Shown: positions 1 to 10,704 of the stretch, piece after piece
How the letters are laid out: each line of letters begins with the position of its first letter
How positions within the stretch are numbered: the first letter of the stretch is position 1
NCBI RefSeq assembly: GCF_001679485.1
Contig: NZ_LZOZ01000014.1
Span: forward strand, 200,242 to 264,241
Length of the DNA stretch: 64,000 nucleotides
Direction: 5' to 3'
Origin: Haemophilus sp. CCUG 60358
GTDB lineage: Bacteria; Pseudomonadota; Gammaproteobacteria; Enterobacterales; Pasteurellaceae
Notes under the pieces: model-generated
What the model saw: only the letters and a program-made list of their open reading frames with translations
The model's database searches: none
What the model was told of the DNA's origin: nothing
Made by a program: the position numbers and the translations under genes

Positions 1-1
1 T

Positions 2-1048
<1,047 letters not shown>

Positions 1049-1060
1049 TTAAATCCAGAT

Positions 1061-1095
1061 AAAAAAGAGCGGTCAATTTTGACCGCTTTTTTATT
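1061..1095. terminator. Bidirectional terminator murA/yggS
   Basis: Inverted repeat AGCGGTCA (1068-1075) and TGACCGCT (1080-1087) with an A-run on the left and a T-run on the right. It lies between the convergent ends of murA and yggS and can serve both. Confidence 0.85.
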
Positions 1096-1104
1096 TTCTA
1101 TTCA

Positions 1105-1809
1105 TTATTTTTTTGAATAATCTCTCGCCCCAAAAATGGCTGTACCAATACGCACCATGGTCGAGCCGCATTTGATGGCACTTTGCATGTCATCGGTCAT
1201 CCCCATTGAAAGCGTATCAATTTGCTGATGAGGCAAAGCGGCTTTAAGTTGTTCAAATAATTGTTCCATCTGGCTAAAAGCCGCTTCTTGTTCAGCAACA
1301 TTATCTGTTGGTGCAGGGATCGCCATCAGGCCACGTAAACGTAAGTGCGGTAGATTTTCAATGTGTTTTGCAAGCTCAAGCATTTCACTCGGTTGAATAC
1401 CTGATTTACTGGCTTCATCACTGATATTAATTTGAATTAAAACGTTCAAAGGCGCTTTATTGGCAGGACGTTGTTCATTTAAACGATCGGCAATTTTGGC
1501 ACGTTCTAAGGTTTGCATCCAATCGAAATGTTCTGCTACAAGACGGGTTTTATTAGATTGTAGTGGCCCAATAAAATGCCATTCAATTTGAATATTCTGT
1601 GCTTCAAAATACTGAATTTTATCTACGCCTTCTTGAACGTAGTTCTCCCCAAATGCTTTTTGTCCGGCTTGATAGGCTTCTAAAATTGCTTCATTAGGTT
1701 TTGTTTTAGAAACAGCTAATAAAGTGACCGCACTTTCAGGGCGATGAGCGAGTTGAGTGGATGTTTGGATTTGTTGATGAATGGTTTCGAGAGCTTGTTG
1801 AATTGTCAT
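1105..1809 (-). CDS. yggS: PLP homeostasis protein, YggS/PLPBP family
   Basis: Single-domain fold-type III PLP-binding protein that buffers pyridoxal phosphate and affects amino-acid metabolism; it has no known catalytic activity. The PLP lysine lies in LLAVSKTKP, followed by FGENYVQEG, EWHFIGPLQSNK and the C-terminal phosphate-binding MGMTDDMQSAI and GSTMVRIGTAIFG. The frame stays open to an ATG at 1827, but ATG codons at 1812 and 1809 sit right after AGGAAGGAA; I take 1809 because it gives the family N-terminus (MTIQQ...). Leftward and monocistronic here, convergent with murA and divergent from the thr operon. Confidence 0.93.
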   Translation of the reverse strand: MTIQQALETIHQQIQTSTQLAHRPESAVTLLAVSKTKPNEAILEAYQAGQKAFGENYVQEGVDKIQYFEAQNIQIEWHFIGPLQSNKTRLVAEHFDWMQTLERAKIADRLNEQRPANKAPLNVLIQINISDEASKSGIQPSEMLELAKHIENLPHLRLRGLMAIPAPTDNVAEQEAAFSQMEQLFEQLKAALPHQQIDTLSMGMTDDMQSAIKCGSTMVRIGTAIFGARDYSKK

Positions 1810-1898
1810 CATTTCCTTCCTGACCAATGTAAAACTCGTTTTATTCTACACCAAAGTAATGATTTTTAGAAAAAATCTTCATTTTTTCGATTTTATGT

Positions 1899-1927
1899 TT
1901 GACAAGCTCGCGCTTTTTCGGTATTTC
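1899..1927 (+). promoter_or_regulatory. thr operon promoter
   Basis: TTGACA (1899-1904), 17-nt spacer, TATTTC (1922-1927), upstream of the thrL leader. The -35 is a consensus match; the -10 is weaker. Confidence 0.6.
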
Positions 1928-1959
1928 TAAACACATCTTTTTTTCAAGGTAAAAATACA

Positions 1960-2031
1960 ATGAAAAATAACCGTACTTTCACTATTACCACCATTATTAT
2001 GACCATTACGACAATTAATGGGGCGGGTTAG
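1960..2031 (+). CDS. thrL: thr operon leader peptide
   Basis: A 23-codon ORF (ATG 1960, TAG 2029-2031) whose codons include seven Thr and five Ile, with the run TITTIIMTITTI. Such leaders make ribosome progress depend on charged tRNA-Thr and tRNA-Ile. AAGG at 1946-1949 can act as the ribosome binding site. The stop codon lies 21 nt before the attenuator hairpin, so stalling within the leader would let the operon be read through. Confidence 0.93.
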   Translation: MKNNRTFTITTIIMTITTINGAG

Positions 2032-2052
2032 TGCGTAGCAAACAGGATCAGG

Positions 2053-2085
2053 AAAACCCGCATTCAGTCTAGTGCGGGTTTTTTA
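2053..2085 (+). terminator. thr operon attenuator
   Basis: AAAACCCGCA (2053-2062) pairs with TGCGGGTTTT (2073-2082), followed by a T-run. It stands between the Thr/Ile-rich leader peptide and thrA: the classical transcription attenuator. Confidence 0.92.
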
Positions 2086-2120
2086 ATATTTAAAAATCAC
2101 AACATCTTGAGGATATTATC

Positions 2121-4568
2121 ATGCGCGTATTAAAATTTGGTGGCACTTCATTAGCCAACCCTGAGCGTTTCTCGCAAGCAGCTCAATTAATCGAAAAAGC
2201 TCATTTAGAAGAACAAGCAGCCGGTGTGTTATCCGCTCCTGCTAAAATTACTAATCATCTTGTAGCCCTCTCTGAAAAAGCCGCATTAAACCAACCAACC
2301 GATACCCACTTTAACGAAGCCATTGAAATTTTCTATAACATCATTAATGGTTTGCACGCTGAAAATAATAAATTTGATCTTGCGGGGACCAAAGCATTAA
2401 TTGATGCAGAATTTGCCCAAATTAAAGGTTTATTAGAAGAAATCCGCCAAGCTGGCAAAGTAGAAGATAAGGTTAAAGCAACCATCGACTGCCGTGGTGA
2501 AAAATTATCGATTGCCATGATGAAAGCGTGGTTTGAAGCACGTGGATACAATGTTCATATTGTTGATCCAGTTAAACAATTATTAGCGCAGGGCGGTTAC
2601 TTAGAATCTTCAGTTGATATTGAAGAATCTATAAAACGCGTTGATGCGAAAAGTATCGGAAAGGATAAAGTTGTCTTAATGGCAGGTTTTACCGCTTGTA
2701 ATGACAAAGGCGAATTAGTGTTATTAGGTCGTAACGGTTCTGATTATTCAGCCGCTTGTTTAGCCGCTTGTTTAGATGCGTCTGTTTGCGAAATCTGGAC
2801 TGATGTAGACGGCGTTTATACTTGTGATCCACGTTTAGTACCAGATGCACGTTTATTACCAAGCCTTTCTTATCGTGAAGCAATGGAGCTTTCTTATTTT
2901 GGTGCGAAAGTGATCCATCCGCGTACAATTGGTCCATTATTACCAAAACAAATTCCATGTGTAATTAAAAATACGGGTAATTCATCTGCGCCAGGTTCTG
3001 TAATTGATGGCCATGTAAAATCTGAAGAGTTACAGGTTAAAGGAATTACTAACCTTGATAATGTGGCGATGTTTAACGTTTCAGGACCAGGTATGCAAGG
3101 TATGGTGGGAATGGCCGCTCGTGTCTTCTCTGCCATGTCGAAAGCAGGGATTTCGGTCATTTTAATCACGCAGTCTTCTTCTGAATACAGCATCAGTTTC
3201 TGCGTACCAGTGAAATCAGCAGATGCAGCGAAAGCGATTTTAGAACAAGAATTTGCTGCAGAATTAAAAGCCCATGAATTAGAACCGATTGAAGTTGCAA
3301 AAGATCTTTCTATTATCTCTGTTGTGGGCGATGGCATGAAACAAGCTAAAGGTATTGCGGCTCGTTTCTTCTCTGCATTGGCTCAAGCGAATATCAGCCT
3401 AGTAGCAATTGCACAAGGTTCTTCTGAGCGTTCAATTTCAGCGGTAGTGGCGCAAAATAAAGCGATTGAAGCTGTGAAAGCGACTCACCAAGCCCTTTTT
3501 AATAATAAAAAGGTCGTCGATATGTTTTTAGTCGGCGTCGGTGGTGTTGGCGGTGAATTGATTGAACAAATTAAACAACAAAAAGAATACCTTGCAAAGA
3601 AGGATATTGAAATCCGTGTTTGTGCCTTAGCAAATTCAACCAAAATGCTTTTAAACGAAAATGGATTGAATTTAGATAATTGGAAAGCCGATCTTGAAAA
3701 TGCAACCCAACCTTCTGATTTCGATGTGTTGTTATCTTTCATTAAATTACATCACGTAGTGAATCCAGTCTTTGTCGATTGTACAACGGCTGAATCGGTC
3801 GCAGGACTTTATGCGCGAGCGTTAAAAGAAGGCTTCCATGTGGTAACCCCAAACAAAAAAGCGAATACCCGTGAATTAGCCTATTACCATGAATTACGTC
3901 GTAATGCACAAGCAAGCCAACATAAATTCTTATACGAAACTAACGTAGGGGCAGGCTTACCGGTTATCGAAAACTTACAGAACTTATTGGCTGCAGGTGA
4001 TGAACTTGAGTATTTTGAAGGCATTTTATCGGGCTCACTTTCTTTCATCTTCGGCAAATTAGAAGAAGGACTTTCTCTTTCAGAAGTGACCGCACTTGCA
4101 CGTGAAAAAGGCTTTACAGAACCAGATCCTCGTGATGATTTATCGGGGCAAGATGTGGCACGTAAATTGCTTATTTTAGCGCGTGAAGCGGGTCTAGAAC
4201 TTGAGCTTTCCGATGTGGAAGTGGAAGGCGTGTTACCGAAAGGCTTCTCAGAAGGCAAATCTGCTGATGAATTTATGGCGATGTTGCCACAATTAGACGC
4301 GGAATTTAAAGCACGCGTTGAAGCCGCGAAAGCGGAAGGCAAAGTATTGCGCTACGTAGGCCAAATTAAAGATGGCCACTGCAAAGTGTCAATCATTGCC
4401 GTGGATCAAAATAACCCATTGTATAAGGTGAAAGACGGTGAAAACGCCCTTGCGTTCTACACTCGTTATTATCAACCAATTCCGTTGCTATTACGTGGTT
4501 ACGGTGCGGGTAATGCCGTGACTGCAGCAGGTATCTTTGCGGATATTTTAAGAACATTACATCACTAA
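2121..4568 (+). CDS. thrA: Bifunctional aspartokinase I / homoserine dehydrogenase I
   Basis: Catalyses the first and third steps from aspartate to threonine. 815 residues, close to the ~820 of E. coli ThrA. The N-terminal aspartokinase opens with KFGGTS (5-10). Two ACT-like regulatory segments follow at about 315-460 ([19 protein letters not shown] and [17 protein letters not shown]), consistent with threonine feedback. The homoserine dehydrogenase half starts with the NAD(P) loop GVGGVGG (about 472-478) and continues through [10 protein letters not shown] and the substrate-binding segment [20 protein letters not shown] precedes the ATG at a normal distance. First structural gene of the attenuated thr operon; thrB follows after 12 nt. 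Confidence 0.97.
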   Translation: MRVLKFGGTSLANPERFSQAAQLIEKAHLEEQAAGVLSAPAKITNHLVALSEKAALNQPTDTHFNEAIEIFYNIINGLHAENNKFDLAGTKALIDAEFAQIKGLLEEIRQAGKVEDKVKATIDCRGEKLSIAMMKAWFEARGYNVHIVDPVKQLLAQGGYLESSVDIEESIKRVDAKSIGKDKVVLMAGFTACNDKGELVLLGRNGSDYSAACLAACLDASVCEIWTDVDGVYTCDPRLVPDARLLPSLSYREAMELSYFGAKVIHPRTIGPLLPKQIPCVIKNTGNSSAPGSVIDGHVKSEELQVKGITNLDNVAMFNVSGPGMQGMVGMAARVFSAMSKAGISVILITQSSSEYSISFCVPVKSADAAKAILEQEFAAELKAHELEPIEVAKDLSIISVVGDGMKQAKGIAARFFSALAQANISLVAIAQGSSERSISAVVAQNKAIEAVKATHQALFNNKKVVDMFLVGVGGVGGELIEQIKQQKEYLAKKDIEIRVCALANSTKMLLNENGLNLDNWKADLENATQPSDFDVLLSFIKLHHVVNPVFVDCTTAESVAGLYARALKEGFHVVTPNKKANTRELAYYHELRRNAQASQHKFLYETNVGAGLPVIENLQNLLAAGDELEYFEGILSGSLSFIFGKLEEGLSLSEVTALAREKGFTEPDPRDDLSGQDVARKLLILAREAGLELELSDVEVEGVLPKGFSEGKSADEFMAMLPQLDAEFKARVEAAKAEGKVLRYVGQIKDGHCKVSIIAVDQNNPLYKVKDGENALAFYTRYYQPIPLLLRGYGAGNAVTAAGIFADILRTLHH

Positions 4569-4580
4569 AAAGGACATAAT

Positions 4581-5525
4581 ATGTTAAGAATTTATGCTCC
4601 CGCATCGAGTGCAAATATTAGTGTAGGGTTTGACACATTAGGCGCAGCCATTTCACCAATTGATGGTTCATTATTAGGTGATGTCGTACAGATTGACTCT
4701 ATTCCAAGTGGTTTTGAGCTAGAAAGTGCGGGCTATTTTGTGCGTAAATTGCCAAAGGAACCACAAAAAAATATCGTGTATCAGGCCTATGTACTGTTTA
4801 GTGAGCAATTAAAATTACGTAATGTGAGAGTCAAACCATTGCGTTTGACCCTTGAGAAAAATATGCCTATTGGTTCGGGATTAGGCTCAAGTGCGTGCTC
4901 AATCGTAGCTGCATTAGTGGCATTAAATAAATTCCACGATGAACCATTCTCAAAAATGGAATTGTTAGAAATGATGGGGGAGCTAGAAGGTCGTATTTCA
5001 GGTTCGATCCATTATGATAATGTGGCACCTTGTTACTTAGGCGGTGTGCAATTTATGGTACAATCCCTCGGTAACATTTGCCAAAAACTGCCATTTTTTG
5101 ATAATTGGTATTGGGTCTTAGCTTATCCAGGCATTGAGGTTTCAACCGCTGAAGCGCGCGCAATTTTACCGAAAAGCTACACACGTCAAGATGTGATCTC
5201 TCATGGTCGTCATTTAGGTGGCTTTGTGCATGCATGTCACACTCATCAAGAAAACCTTGCTGCGATGATGATGAAAGATGTGATTGCAGAACCTTATCGT
5301 GAGGCTTTATTACCCAACTTCGCAGAAGTGAAACAAGCTACGCGTGATTTAGGAGCATTAGCGACGGGGATTTCAGGCTCTGGTCCAACGATTTTCTCTA
5401 TTGCACCCGATTTACAAACAGCAACAAAACTGGCGACTTATTTAGAAAATCATTATTTACAAAACAATGAAGGCTTTGTTCATGTTTGTAAGGTCGATAA
5501 TGACGGTGCGAGAGAACTCGGTTAA
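4581..5525 (+). CDS. thrB: Homoserine kinase
   Basis: GHMP-family kinase that phosphorylates homoserine for threonine synthase; 314 residues. The N-terminal [15 protein letters not shown] and the phosphate loop [13 protein letters not shown] (95-107) are diagnostic, and the C-terminal [12 protein letters not shown] matches the GHMP motif 3. AAGGACATA precedes the ATG. Translationally close to thrA (12 nt) and 77 nt ahead of thrC, all in one operon. Confidence 0.96.
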   Translation: MLRIYAPASSANISVGFDTLGAAISPIDGSLLGDVVQIDSIPSGFELESAGYFVRKLPKEPQKNIVYQAYVLFSEQLKLRNVRVKPLRLTLEKNMPIGSGLGSSACSIVAALVALNKFHDEPFSKMELLEMMGELEGRISGSIHYDNVAPCYLGGVQFMVQSLGNICQKLPFFDNWYWVLAYPGIEVSTAEARAILPKSYTRQDVISHGRHLGGFVHACHTHQENLAAMMMKDVIAEPYREALLPNFAEVKQATRDLGALATGISGSGPTIFSIAPDLQTATKLATYLENHYLQNNEGFVHVCKVDNDGARELG

Positions 5526-5602
5526 ATAACAAATCGCTTCATCCCATCTTTTATAAGAGGGGAATAACATTTTATTAAAACTCTATAATTAACGGATATA
5601 CA

Positions 5603-6877
5603 ATGAATTTGTACAACATCAAACACCCTGAAGAACAAGTGAATTTTGCGCAAGCAGTACGTCAAGGACTTGGCAAAGATCAAGGTTTGTTCTTTCCTGA
5701 AACGATCCCCTCTTTAACCAATATTGATGAGTTATTAGCCTTACCATTAGTTGAGCGTAGTCAAAAAATTCTTGGTGCATTAATCGGTGAAGAATTGCCG
5801 AAAGCCACGCTAGATGCAATGGTAAAAAATGCATTTACTTTTCCTGCGCCGTTAGAAAAAGTAGAAGACAATATTTATGCCCTTGAATTATTCCATGGTC
5901 CAACTTTAGCATTTAAAGACTTTGGTGGTCGTTTTATGGCACAGGCGCTCGCAGCGGTGCGAGGTGATGGCAAAATTACCATTTTAACGGCAACATCTGG
6001 TGATACCGGTGCGGCAGTTGCCCACGCGTTTTATGGGTTAGAAAACATCAATGTGGTGATTTTATACCCGAAAGGCAAAATCAGCCCATTACAAGAAAAA
6101 TTATTCTGTACTTTAGGTGGAAATATTCGCACTGTGGCGATTAATGGTGATTTCGATGCTTGCCAAGCGTTAGTTAAACAAGCGTTTGATGATGCAGAAC
6201 TGCGTCAAGCGATTGGTTTAAACTCAGCAAATTCCATCAACATTAGCCGTTTATTGGCGCAAGTTTGTTATTACTTTGAAGCGGTAGCTCAATTACCAAA
6301 AGAAAAACGTGATAATGTCGTGGTTTCTGTACCAAGTGGTAACTTTGGTAACTTAACCGCAGGGTTAATCGCGAAAACATTAGGTTTACCAATTAAACGC
6401 TTTATTGCTTCAACCAATGCGAACGATACGGTGCCACGCTATTTAGAATCAGGTAATTGGGCACCTAAAGCGACTGTAGCCACGCTTTCTAATGCGATGG
6501 ATGTAAGTCGTCCGAACAACTGGCCACGTGTAGAAGAACTATTCAAACGTAATGGCTGGAATTTAAGTGATTTAGGTTCAGGTATGTTAAGCGATGGCGA
6601 AACAGAAGAAACCTTAAAAGCGATGTACGCAAAAGGTTATTTATGTGAACCACACGGTGCGATCGCCTATCAAGTATTGAAAGACCAACTTAAAGCGGAT
6701 GAAACCGGTATTTTCTTATGTACGGCACATCCTGCGAAATTTAAAGAGTCTGTAGAGCGTATTCTTTCGCTCGATCTTCCATTGCCAGAAGCGTTGGATA
6801 AACATAATAAATTGCCATTACTTTCTGATGAAATGGATGACAATTTTGCACAATTACGTGCATATTTGTTGAAATAA
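5603..6877 (+). CDS. thrC: Threonine synthase
   Basis: PLP enzyme converting phosphohomoserine to threonine; 424 residues, near the E. coli length of 428. The PLP lysine is K105 in FHGPTLAFKDFGG; ATSGDTGAAVAHAF is the phosphate-binding segment and PSGNFGN the glycine-rich loop. Last gene of the thr operon, followed at once by an uptake-signal inverted-repeat terminator. Confidence 0.97.
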   Translation: MNLYNIKHPEEQVNFAQAVRQGLGKDQGLFFPETIPSLTNIDELLALPLVERSQKILGALIGEELPKATLDAMVKNAFTFPAPLEKVEDNIYALELFHGPTLAFKDFGGRFMAQALAAVRGDGKITILTATSGDTGAAVAHAFYGLENINVVILYPKGKISPLQEKLFCTLGGNIRTVAINGDFDACQALVKQAFDDAELRQAIGLNSANSINISRLLAQVCYYFEAVAQLPKEKRDNVVVSVPSGNFGNLTAGLIAKTLGLPIKRFIASTNANDTVPRYLESGNWAPKATVATLSNAMDVSRPNNWPRVEELFKRNGWNLSDLGSGMLSDGETEETLKAMYAKGYLCEPHGAIAYQVLKDQLKADETGIFLCTAHPAKFKESVERILSLDLPLPEALDKHNKLPLLSDEMDDNFAQLRAYLLK

Positions 6878-6879
6878 TA

Positions 6880-6917
6880 AAAAAGTGCGGTTGGTTTTGA
6901 CCGCACTTTTGTTTTAT
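6880..6917. terminator. thrC terminator built from paired uptake signal sequences
   Basis: AAAAGTGCGGT (6881-6891) and ACCGCACTTTT (6900-6910) form a strong stem followed by a T-rich tract. This is the common Haemophilus arrangement in which two inverted DNA uptake sequences double as a terminator. Confidence 0.9.
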
Positions 6918-6957
6918 TACTCAAAAGGGCGGGATAAACGCCCTTTATTTTTAGGAG

Positions 6958-8451
6958 TTAATCTTCTTTTCCTAAGATTTGATTCACTTCACTCTTATAG
7001 AGTACGGCTTTAGCACCGAAGATAGCCTGTACGCCACCGCCGACTTCAAGCACATCAATCGCGCCTAATTTTTTCAATGTGGCTTTATCAACGGCTTTCA
7101 CGTCCTTAACAGAAACACGTAAGCGAGTAATGCACGCATCCACGTTTTCAATATTTTCAGCACTACCTAATGCTGCAATAATTTTATGTGCATTTTCTGT
7201 AAGTGAGCTAGTTTCTTGTTCTACATTTTCTTCGGTTTCTTCATCGCGTCCTGGCGTCATCACATTAAAGATGCGAATCAAGAAAACGAAAGAGAAATAA
7301 TAGAGCAGAGCCCAAGGAATACCGACGAAAATGACACGCAACCAATGGGTGTTTTCATCACCTTGTAAGATACCAAAGAGCAAGAAATCAATAAAACCAC
7401 CAGAGAAAGTATTCCCGATAGAGATATTTAAATAATCGGCAATAAAGAAAGACACACCATCTAAGAATGCGTGGAACACATAAAGCCATGGTGCAACAAA
7501 CAAGAACATAAATTCGATCGGTTCTGTAATGCCGGTAATGAATGATGTTAGGGCTGCACCAAGGAACAAACCGCCAATTTGTGCACGACGTTTTTTCGGT
7601 ACACAGTGATACATAGCTAAACAGGCTGCTGGTAAGCCAAACATCATGGTATCAAAACGGCCAGCAAAGAAACGGGTTCCTTCAGTAAATAAACCATGGT
7701 GATTTGGATCCGCTAATTGAGCGAAAAAGATTTTTTGTGCACCGACAATCATCTCGCCATTAACCATTTCCACACCGCCTAATTCAGAATACCAAAACAG
7801 TGGGTAAATCATGTGATGTAAGCCAACCGCACCAGATAATCGCATTAAGAAACCGTATAAGAATGTTCCAAAGGTTCCCATGGAGGCGATGCTTTTACCT
7901 GCCGATACGAGCCATTGTTGGAAAGTTGGCCAAATGAGGAAGAAAACTAATCCAACAAAAATAGCTGAAAAAGCAGTCACAATTGGCACAAAGCGAGAGC
8001 CGCCAAAGAAACCTAATACTTGTGGTAATTGGATGTTGTGATAGCGATTGTGTAATTTAACGGTAATCAAGCCCATCACCAATGCTCCAATCACACCCGT
8101 ATCGATGCTTTTTACATCAGGAGAGAAAATCGGAATTAATGCAGCAATGGTACCTGTCATAATGAGATAACCAACAACCGCAGCGAGAGCGGCAACGCCT
8201 TTGTCACGTTTGGCTAAGCCGATACCTAAACCAATACACAACAATAAGGCTAAATTAGCGAACACCACGCTACCGGCTGCTGACATAATCTGAAACAGAC
8301 CCTGTAGTGCCTCATTATTTAAAATTGGATAGGCTTGCACTGTTGCTTTATTGGAAAGCGCACCACCGATCCCGAGCAAAAGACCTGCAGCAGGTAAAAT
8401 AGCAATCGGCAACATGAATGCCTTACCGACTTGTTGAAGTTGTTTAAACAT
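6958..8451 (-). CDS. PTS sugar transporter EIICB, glucose/maltose (MalX/PtsG) family
   Basis: Inner-membrane PEP:sugar phosphotransferase IIC channel fused to a IIB domain; 497 residues. The IIC part (about 1-400) has many hydrophobic segments and family blocks MLPIAILPAAGLLLGIGGAL, QLPQVLGFFGGSRFVPI, GLHHMIYP and TGITEPIEFMFLFVAP. The IIB part contains the phosphorylated cysteine C440 in DACITRLRVSVKD. Blocks such as KSIDTGVIGAL and HNIQLP look more like MalX than PtsG, so the substrate is an inference (glucose or an alpha-glucoside). No IIA domain is fused, so a separate IIA (Crr) must supply the phosphate. A perfect CRP palindrome lies upstream. Confidence 0.88.
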   Translation of the reverse strand: MFKQLQQVGKAFMLPIAILPAAGLLLGIGGALSNKATVQAYPILNNEALQGLFQIMSAAGSVVFANLALLLCIGLGIGLAKRDKGVAALAAVVGYLIMTGTIAALIPIFSPDVKSIDTGVIGALVMGLITVKLHNRYHNIQLPQVLGFFGGSRFVPIVTAFSAIFVGLVFFLIWPTFQQWLVSAGKSIASMGTFGTFLYGFLMRLSGAVGLHHMIYPLFWYSELGGVEMVNGEMIVGAQKIFFAQLADPNHHGLFTEGTRFFAGRFDTMMFGLPAACLAMYHCVPKKRRAQIGGLFLGAALTSFITGITEPIEFMFLFVAPWLYVFHAFLDGVSFFIADYLNISIGNTFSGGFIDFLLFGILQGDENTHWLRVIFVGIPWALLYYFSFVFLIRIFNVMTPGRDEETEENVEQETSSLTENAHKIIAALGSAENIENVDACITRLRVSVKDVKAVDKATLKKLGAIDVLEVGGGVQAIFGAKAVLYKSEVNQILGKED

Positions 8452-8504
8452 AGAACCTCCTGTGATTACTTTTTTGAAATGTAACGTATTTGAAGGGAAA
8501 AATC

Positions 8505-8520
8505 TGTGAAACCGCTCACA
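8505..8520. promoter_or_regulatory. CRP (cAMP receptor protein) site upstream of the PTS gene
   Basis: TGTGA AACCGC TCACA: both consensus half-sites with the standard 6-nt spacer, 54 bp before the PTS ATG and between it and the divergent phosphopantetheinyl transferase gene. This fits catabolite control of a sugar importer. Confidence 0.8.
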
Positions 8521-8623
8521 GTTTCAATCTAACACCTTGCTTTGATGAGTTTTAGCTTATGTTGGCGTGTGGTGGATTTCCTTTTATAATGCAATCAAAC
8601 TTGCGTGTTTATTCATTATTTTT

Positions 8624-9334
8624 ATGACAACTTTTATTGCTTACGCCAATATTCAACAACCTTTTCCTTTTAATGAAATTCCTAGGGAACTCGTCCCTGA
8701 GAATTTGCATATGGAACCGAAGGGGAATTCTAGGATAACGCAACGACATCAATGTCGTCGATTGGCGCATTTTTTACTTTGGCAGTTGCTAAAAACAGCG
8801 GAAAAATCAACCGCACTTTTAGGGCGAATTTATCGTACACAAAGTGACAGACCACAATTTCCCGTCGAGAATATTGATTTTAATATTAGTCACTCTGGTG
8901 ATTGGGTTGCTGTATTGCTGCATATTAATGAATCAGAAAAAAGTGCGGTCGGTATTGATATTGAATTTCCCAAACAACGGAATTTTTCTGCTCTCATGGC
9001 GCATTTTGCGCCACAAGCAGAACAAGATTGGTTTGATAAACAGCCTGACGAAGAGCAGGCCTTTTATCGTTGTTGGTGTTTGCGTGAAGCTGTATTGAAA
9101 TCACAGGGCGTAGGAATAGTGAAGTTATCAAGTGTGACGCATTTGCCAGAACAACTGCAGATCTTTTCAGATTATTGTCCGAAAGGTAAGTTGATTTTTA
9201 CAGATGAATTGCCTTTTTACTTTGCGGCATTTATAAATCAGTCAAAAATTCAACCGCACTTTTATCACTGGAGTGGAAAAAATTTACTCGAAAAAAATAT
9301 AAAAAAATCCTTGATTTACCAAGTAAATGAATAA
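8624..9334 (+). CDS. 4'-phosphopantetheinyl transferase (Sfp/AcpT type)
   Basis: Transfers the CoA phosphopantetheine arm to carrier-protein serines. The core shows the family motifs NISHSGDWVAVLL, SAVGIDIEFPKQR (Mg-binding Asp/Glu) and FYRCWCLREAVLKSQGVGI (W-x-x-K/E-A-x-x-K motif). The frame extends up to 8567, but the extra stretch is hydrophobic and atypical; the ATG at 8624 gives the N-terminus TTFIAYANI expected of the Haemophilus family, about 236 residues. No strong ribosome binding site is visible at either start. Two uptake signals lie inside the gene. Confidence 0.85.
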   Translation: MTTFIAYANIQQPFPFNEIPRELVPENLHMEPKGNSRITQRHQCRRLAHFLLWQLLKTAEKSTALLGRIYRTQSDRPQFPVENIDFNISHSGDWVAVLLHINESEKSAVGIDIEFPKQRNFSALMAHFAPQAEQDWFDKQPDEEQAFYRCWCLREAVLKSQGVGIVKLSSVTHLPEQLQIFSDYCPKGKLIFTDELPFYFAAFINQSKIQPHFYHWSGKNLLEKNIKKSLIYQVNE

Positions 9335-9338
9335 AAGA

Positions 9339-9368
9339 AAATCCTTGAAAATATTCAAGGATTTTTTA
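9339..9368 (+). terminator. Terminator after the phosphopantetheinyl transferase gene
   Basis: AAATCCTTGAA (9339-9349), 4-nt loop, TTCAAGGATTT (9354-9364), then a T-run. Confidence 0.88.
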
Positions 9369-9462
9369 TTTTATAAAACTTGATTCGCCACTTGTATTTT
9401 CATAGACTAACCCCATTTATTTCGATAAACTCATTAAAATTTTTAGACAAATGGAGAACGTA

Positions 9463-10704
9463 ATGTCGCAAAACGGTCCAGATCAAGATCCTTGGGGTAA
9501 ACCGGGGCAGAGCAGCGGTCCAAAACAGTCAGATAATTCATCAGATAAGCAAAATGAAAATGGCTGGGGCTCGCGAGACAATAAAAATCAGGAGCAATCA
9601 CCACCAGATATTGAAGAAGTATTCAATAATCTGTTGAAAAAATTAGGTGGGGGTAATAAAAAAGACGGTTCAAATAATACTTCGCCGAATATCCCTTCAT
9701 TCAATTTAGGTAAAATTTTACCGATCGCCGCGGTGATTGGGGGAATTATTTGGGGGGCAAGCGGTTTTTACACCATTAAAGAAGCGGAACGTGGTGTGAC
9801 GTTACGTTTTGGTGAGTTTCATTCTACCGTTCAACCAGGTTTGAACTGGAAACCGACTTTCATTGATAAAGTGGTTCCAGTGAATGTAGAACAAGTTCGA
9901 GAGCTTAAAACGCAAGGTGCAATGTTAACCAAAGATGAAAACATGGTTAAAGTGGAAATGACCGTACAATATCGCGTGCAAAATCCAGAAAAATACTTGT
10001 TTAGCGTGAGCAATGCAGATAATAGTCTTGGACAAGCGACGGACAGTGCGCTTCGTTATGTGATCGGTCATATGACCATGAATGATATTCTGACAACGGG
10101 TCGAGCAGTGGTGCGTGAAAATACTTGGAAAGCGTTGAACGATATTATCAAACCTTATGACATGGGCCTTGAAGTTATTGATGTGAACTTCCAATCTGCG
10201 CGTCCACCAGAAGAAGTAAAAGATGCCTTCGATGATGCGATTAAAGCACAGGAAGACGAACAACGTTACATTCGTGAAGCAGAAGCTTATGCTCGTGAGA
10301 AAGAGCCAATCGCTCGCGGTGACGCACAGCGTATTATAGAAGAAGCGACTGCTTACAAAGATCGTGTTGTGCTTGATGCGCAAGGGGAAGTGGAACGTTT
10401 ACAACGTCTTCTGCCTGAATTTAAAGCTGCGCCTGATTTGTTAAAAGAGCGTCTTTATATTCAAACCATGGAAAAAGTCATGGCAAATACGCCGAAAGTC
10501 ATGTTAGATGCGAATAATGGTAACAATTTAACCGTATTACCATTAGAACAATTAATGGGTAAAAAAGCGGCTCAACCGACTACTACAACGCCTGAAAGTG
10601 CGATCAGTTCTGCACCTGTTTCAACACAGGAACGTCGTATAGAAACACAAACGGCTCAACCAGTTCAATCAAATGAAGGCATTCGCCAAGGGAGATTTAA
10701 CTAA
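9463..10704 (+). CDS. hflK: FtsH protease modulator HflK
   Basis: With HflC it forms the membrane cage around FtsH and modulates quality-control proteolysis. Start taken at ATG 9463 (GGAG eight bases before); the upstream in-frame ATG at 9451 overlaps that ribosome binding site. The Gly/Asn-rich cytoplasmic N-terminus with DPWG is typical, followed by one membrane anchor (about 86-104, PIAAVIGGIIWGASGFY) and an SPFH/band 7 domain beginning ERGVTLRFGEF, then a charged coiled coil (about 250-310) and a low-complexity tail. Its stop overlaps the hflC start (TAATG). Confidence 0.96.
   Translation: MSQNGPDQDPWGKPGQSSGPKQSDNSSDKQNENGWGSRDNKNQEQSPPDIEEVFNNLLKKLGGGNKKDGSNNTSPNIPSFNLGKILPIAAVIGGIIWGASGFYTIKEAERGVTLRFGEFHSTVQPGLNWKPTFIDKVVPVNVEQVRELKTQGAMLTKDENMVKVEMTVQYRVQNPEKYLFSVSNADNSLGQATDSALRYVIGHMTMNDILTTGRAVVRENTWKALNDIIKPYDMGLEVIDVNFQSARPPEEVKDAFDDAIKAQEDEQRYIREAEAYAREKEPIARGDAQRIIEEATAYKDRVVLDAQGEVERLQRLLPEFKAAPDLLKERLYIQTMEKVMANTPKVMLDANNGNNLTVLPLEQLMGKKAAQPTTTTPESAISSAPVSTQERRIETQTAQPVQSNEGIRQGRFN

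Noticed and set aside
4393..4614. Antisense ORFs across thrA, thrB, the baseplate genes and others
   Set aside because: They lie opposite strongly supported genes, have poor composition and no ribosome binding sites.
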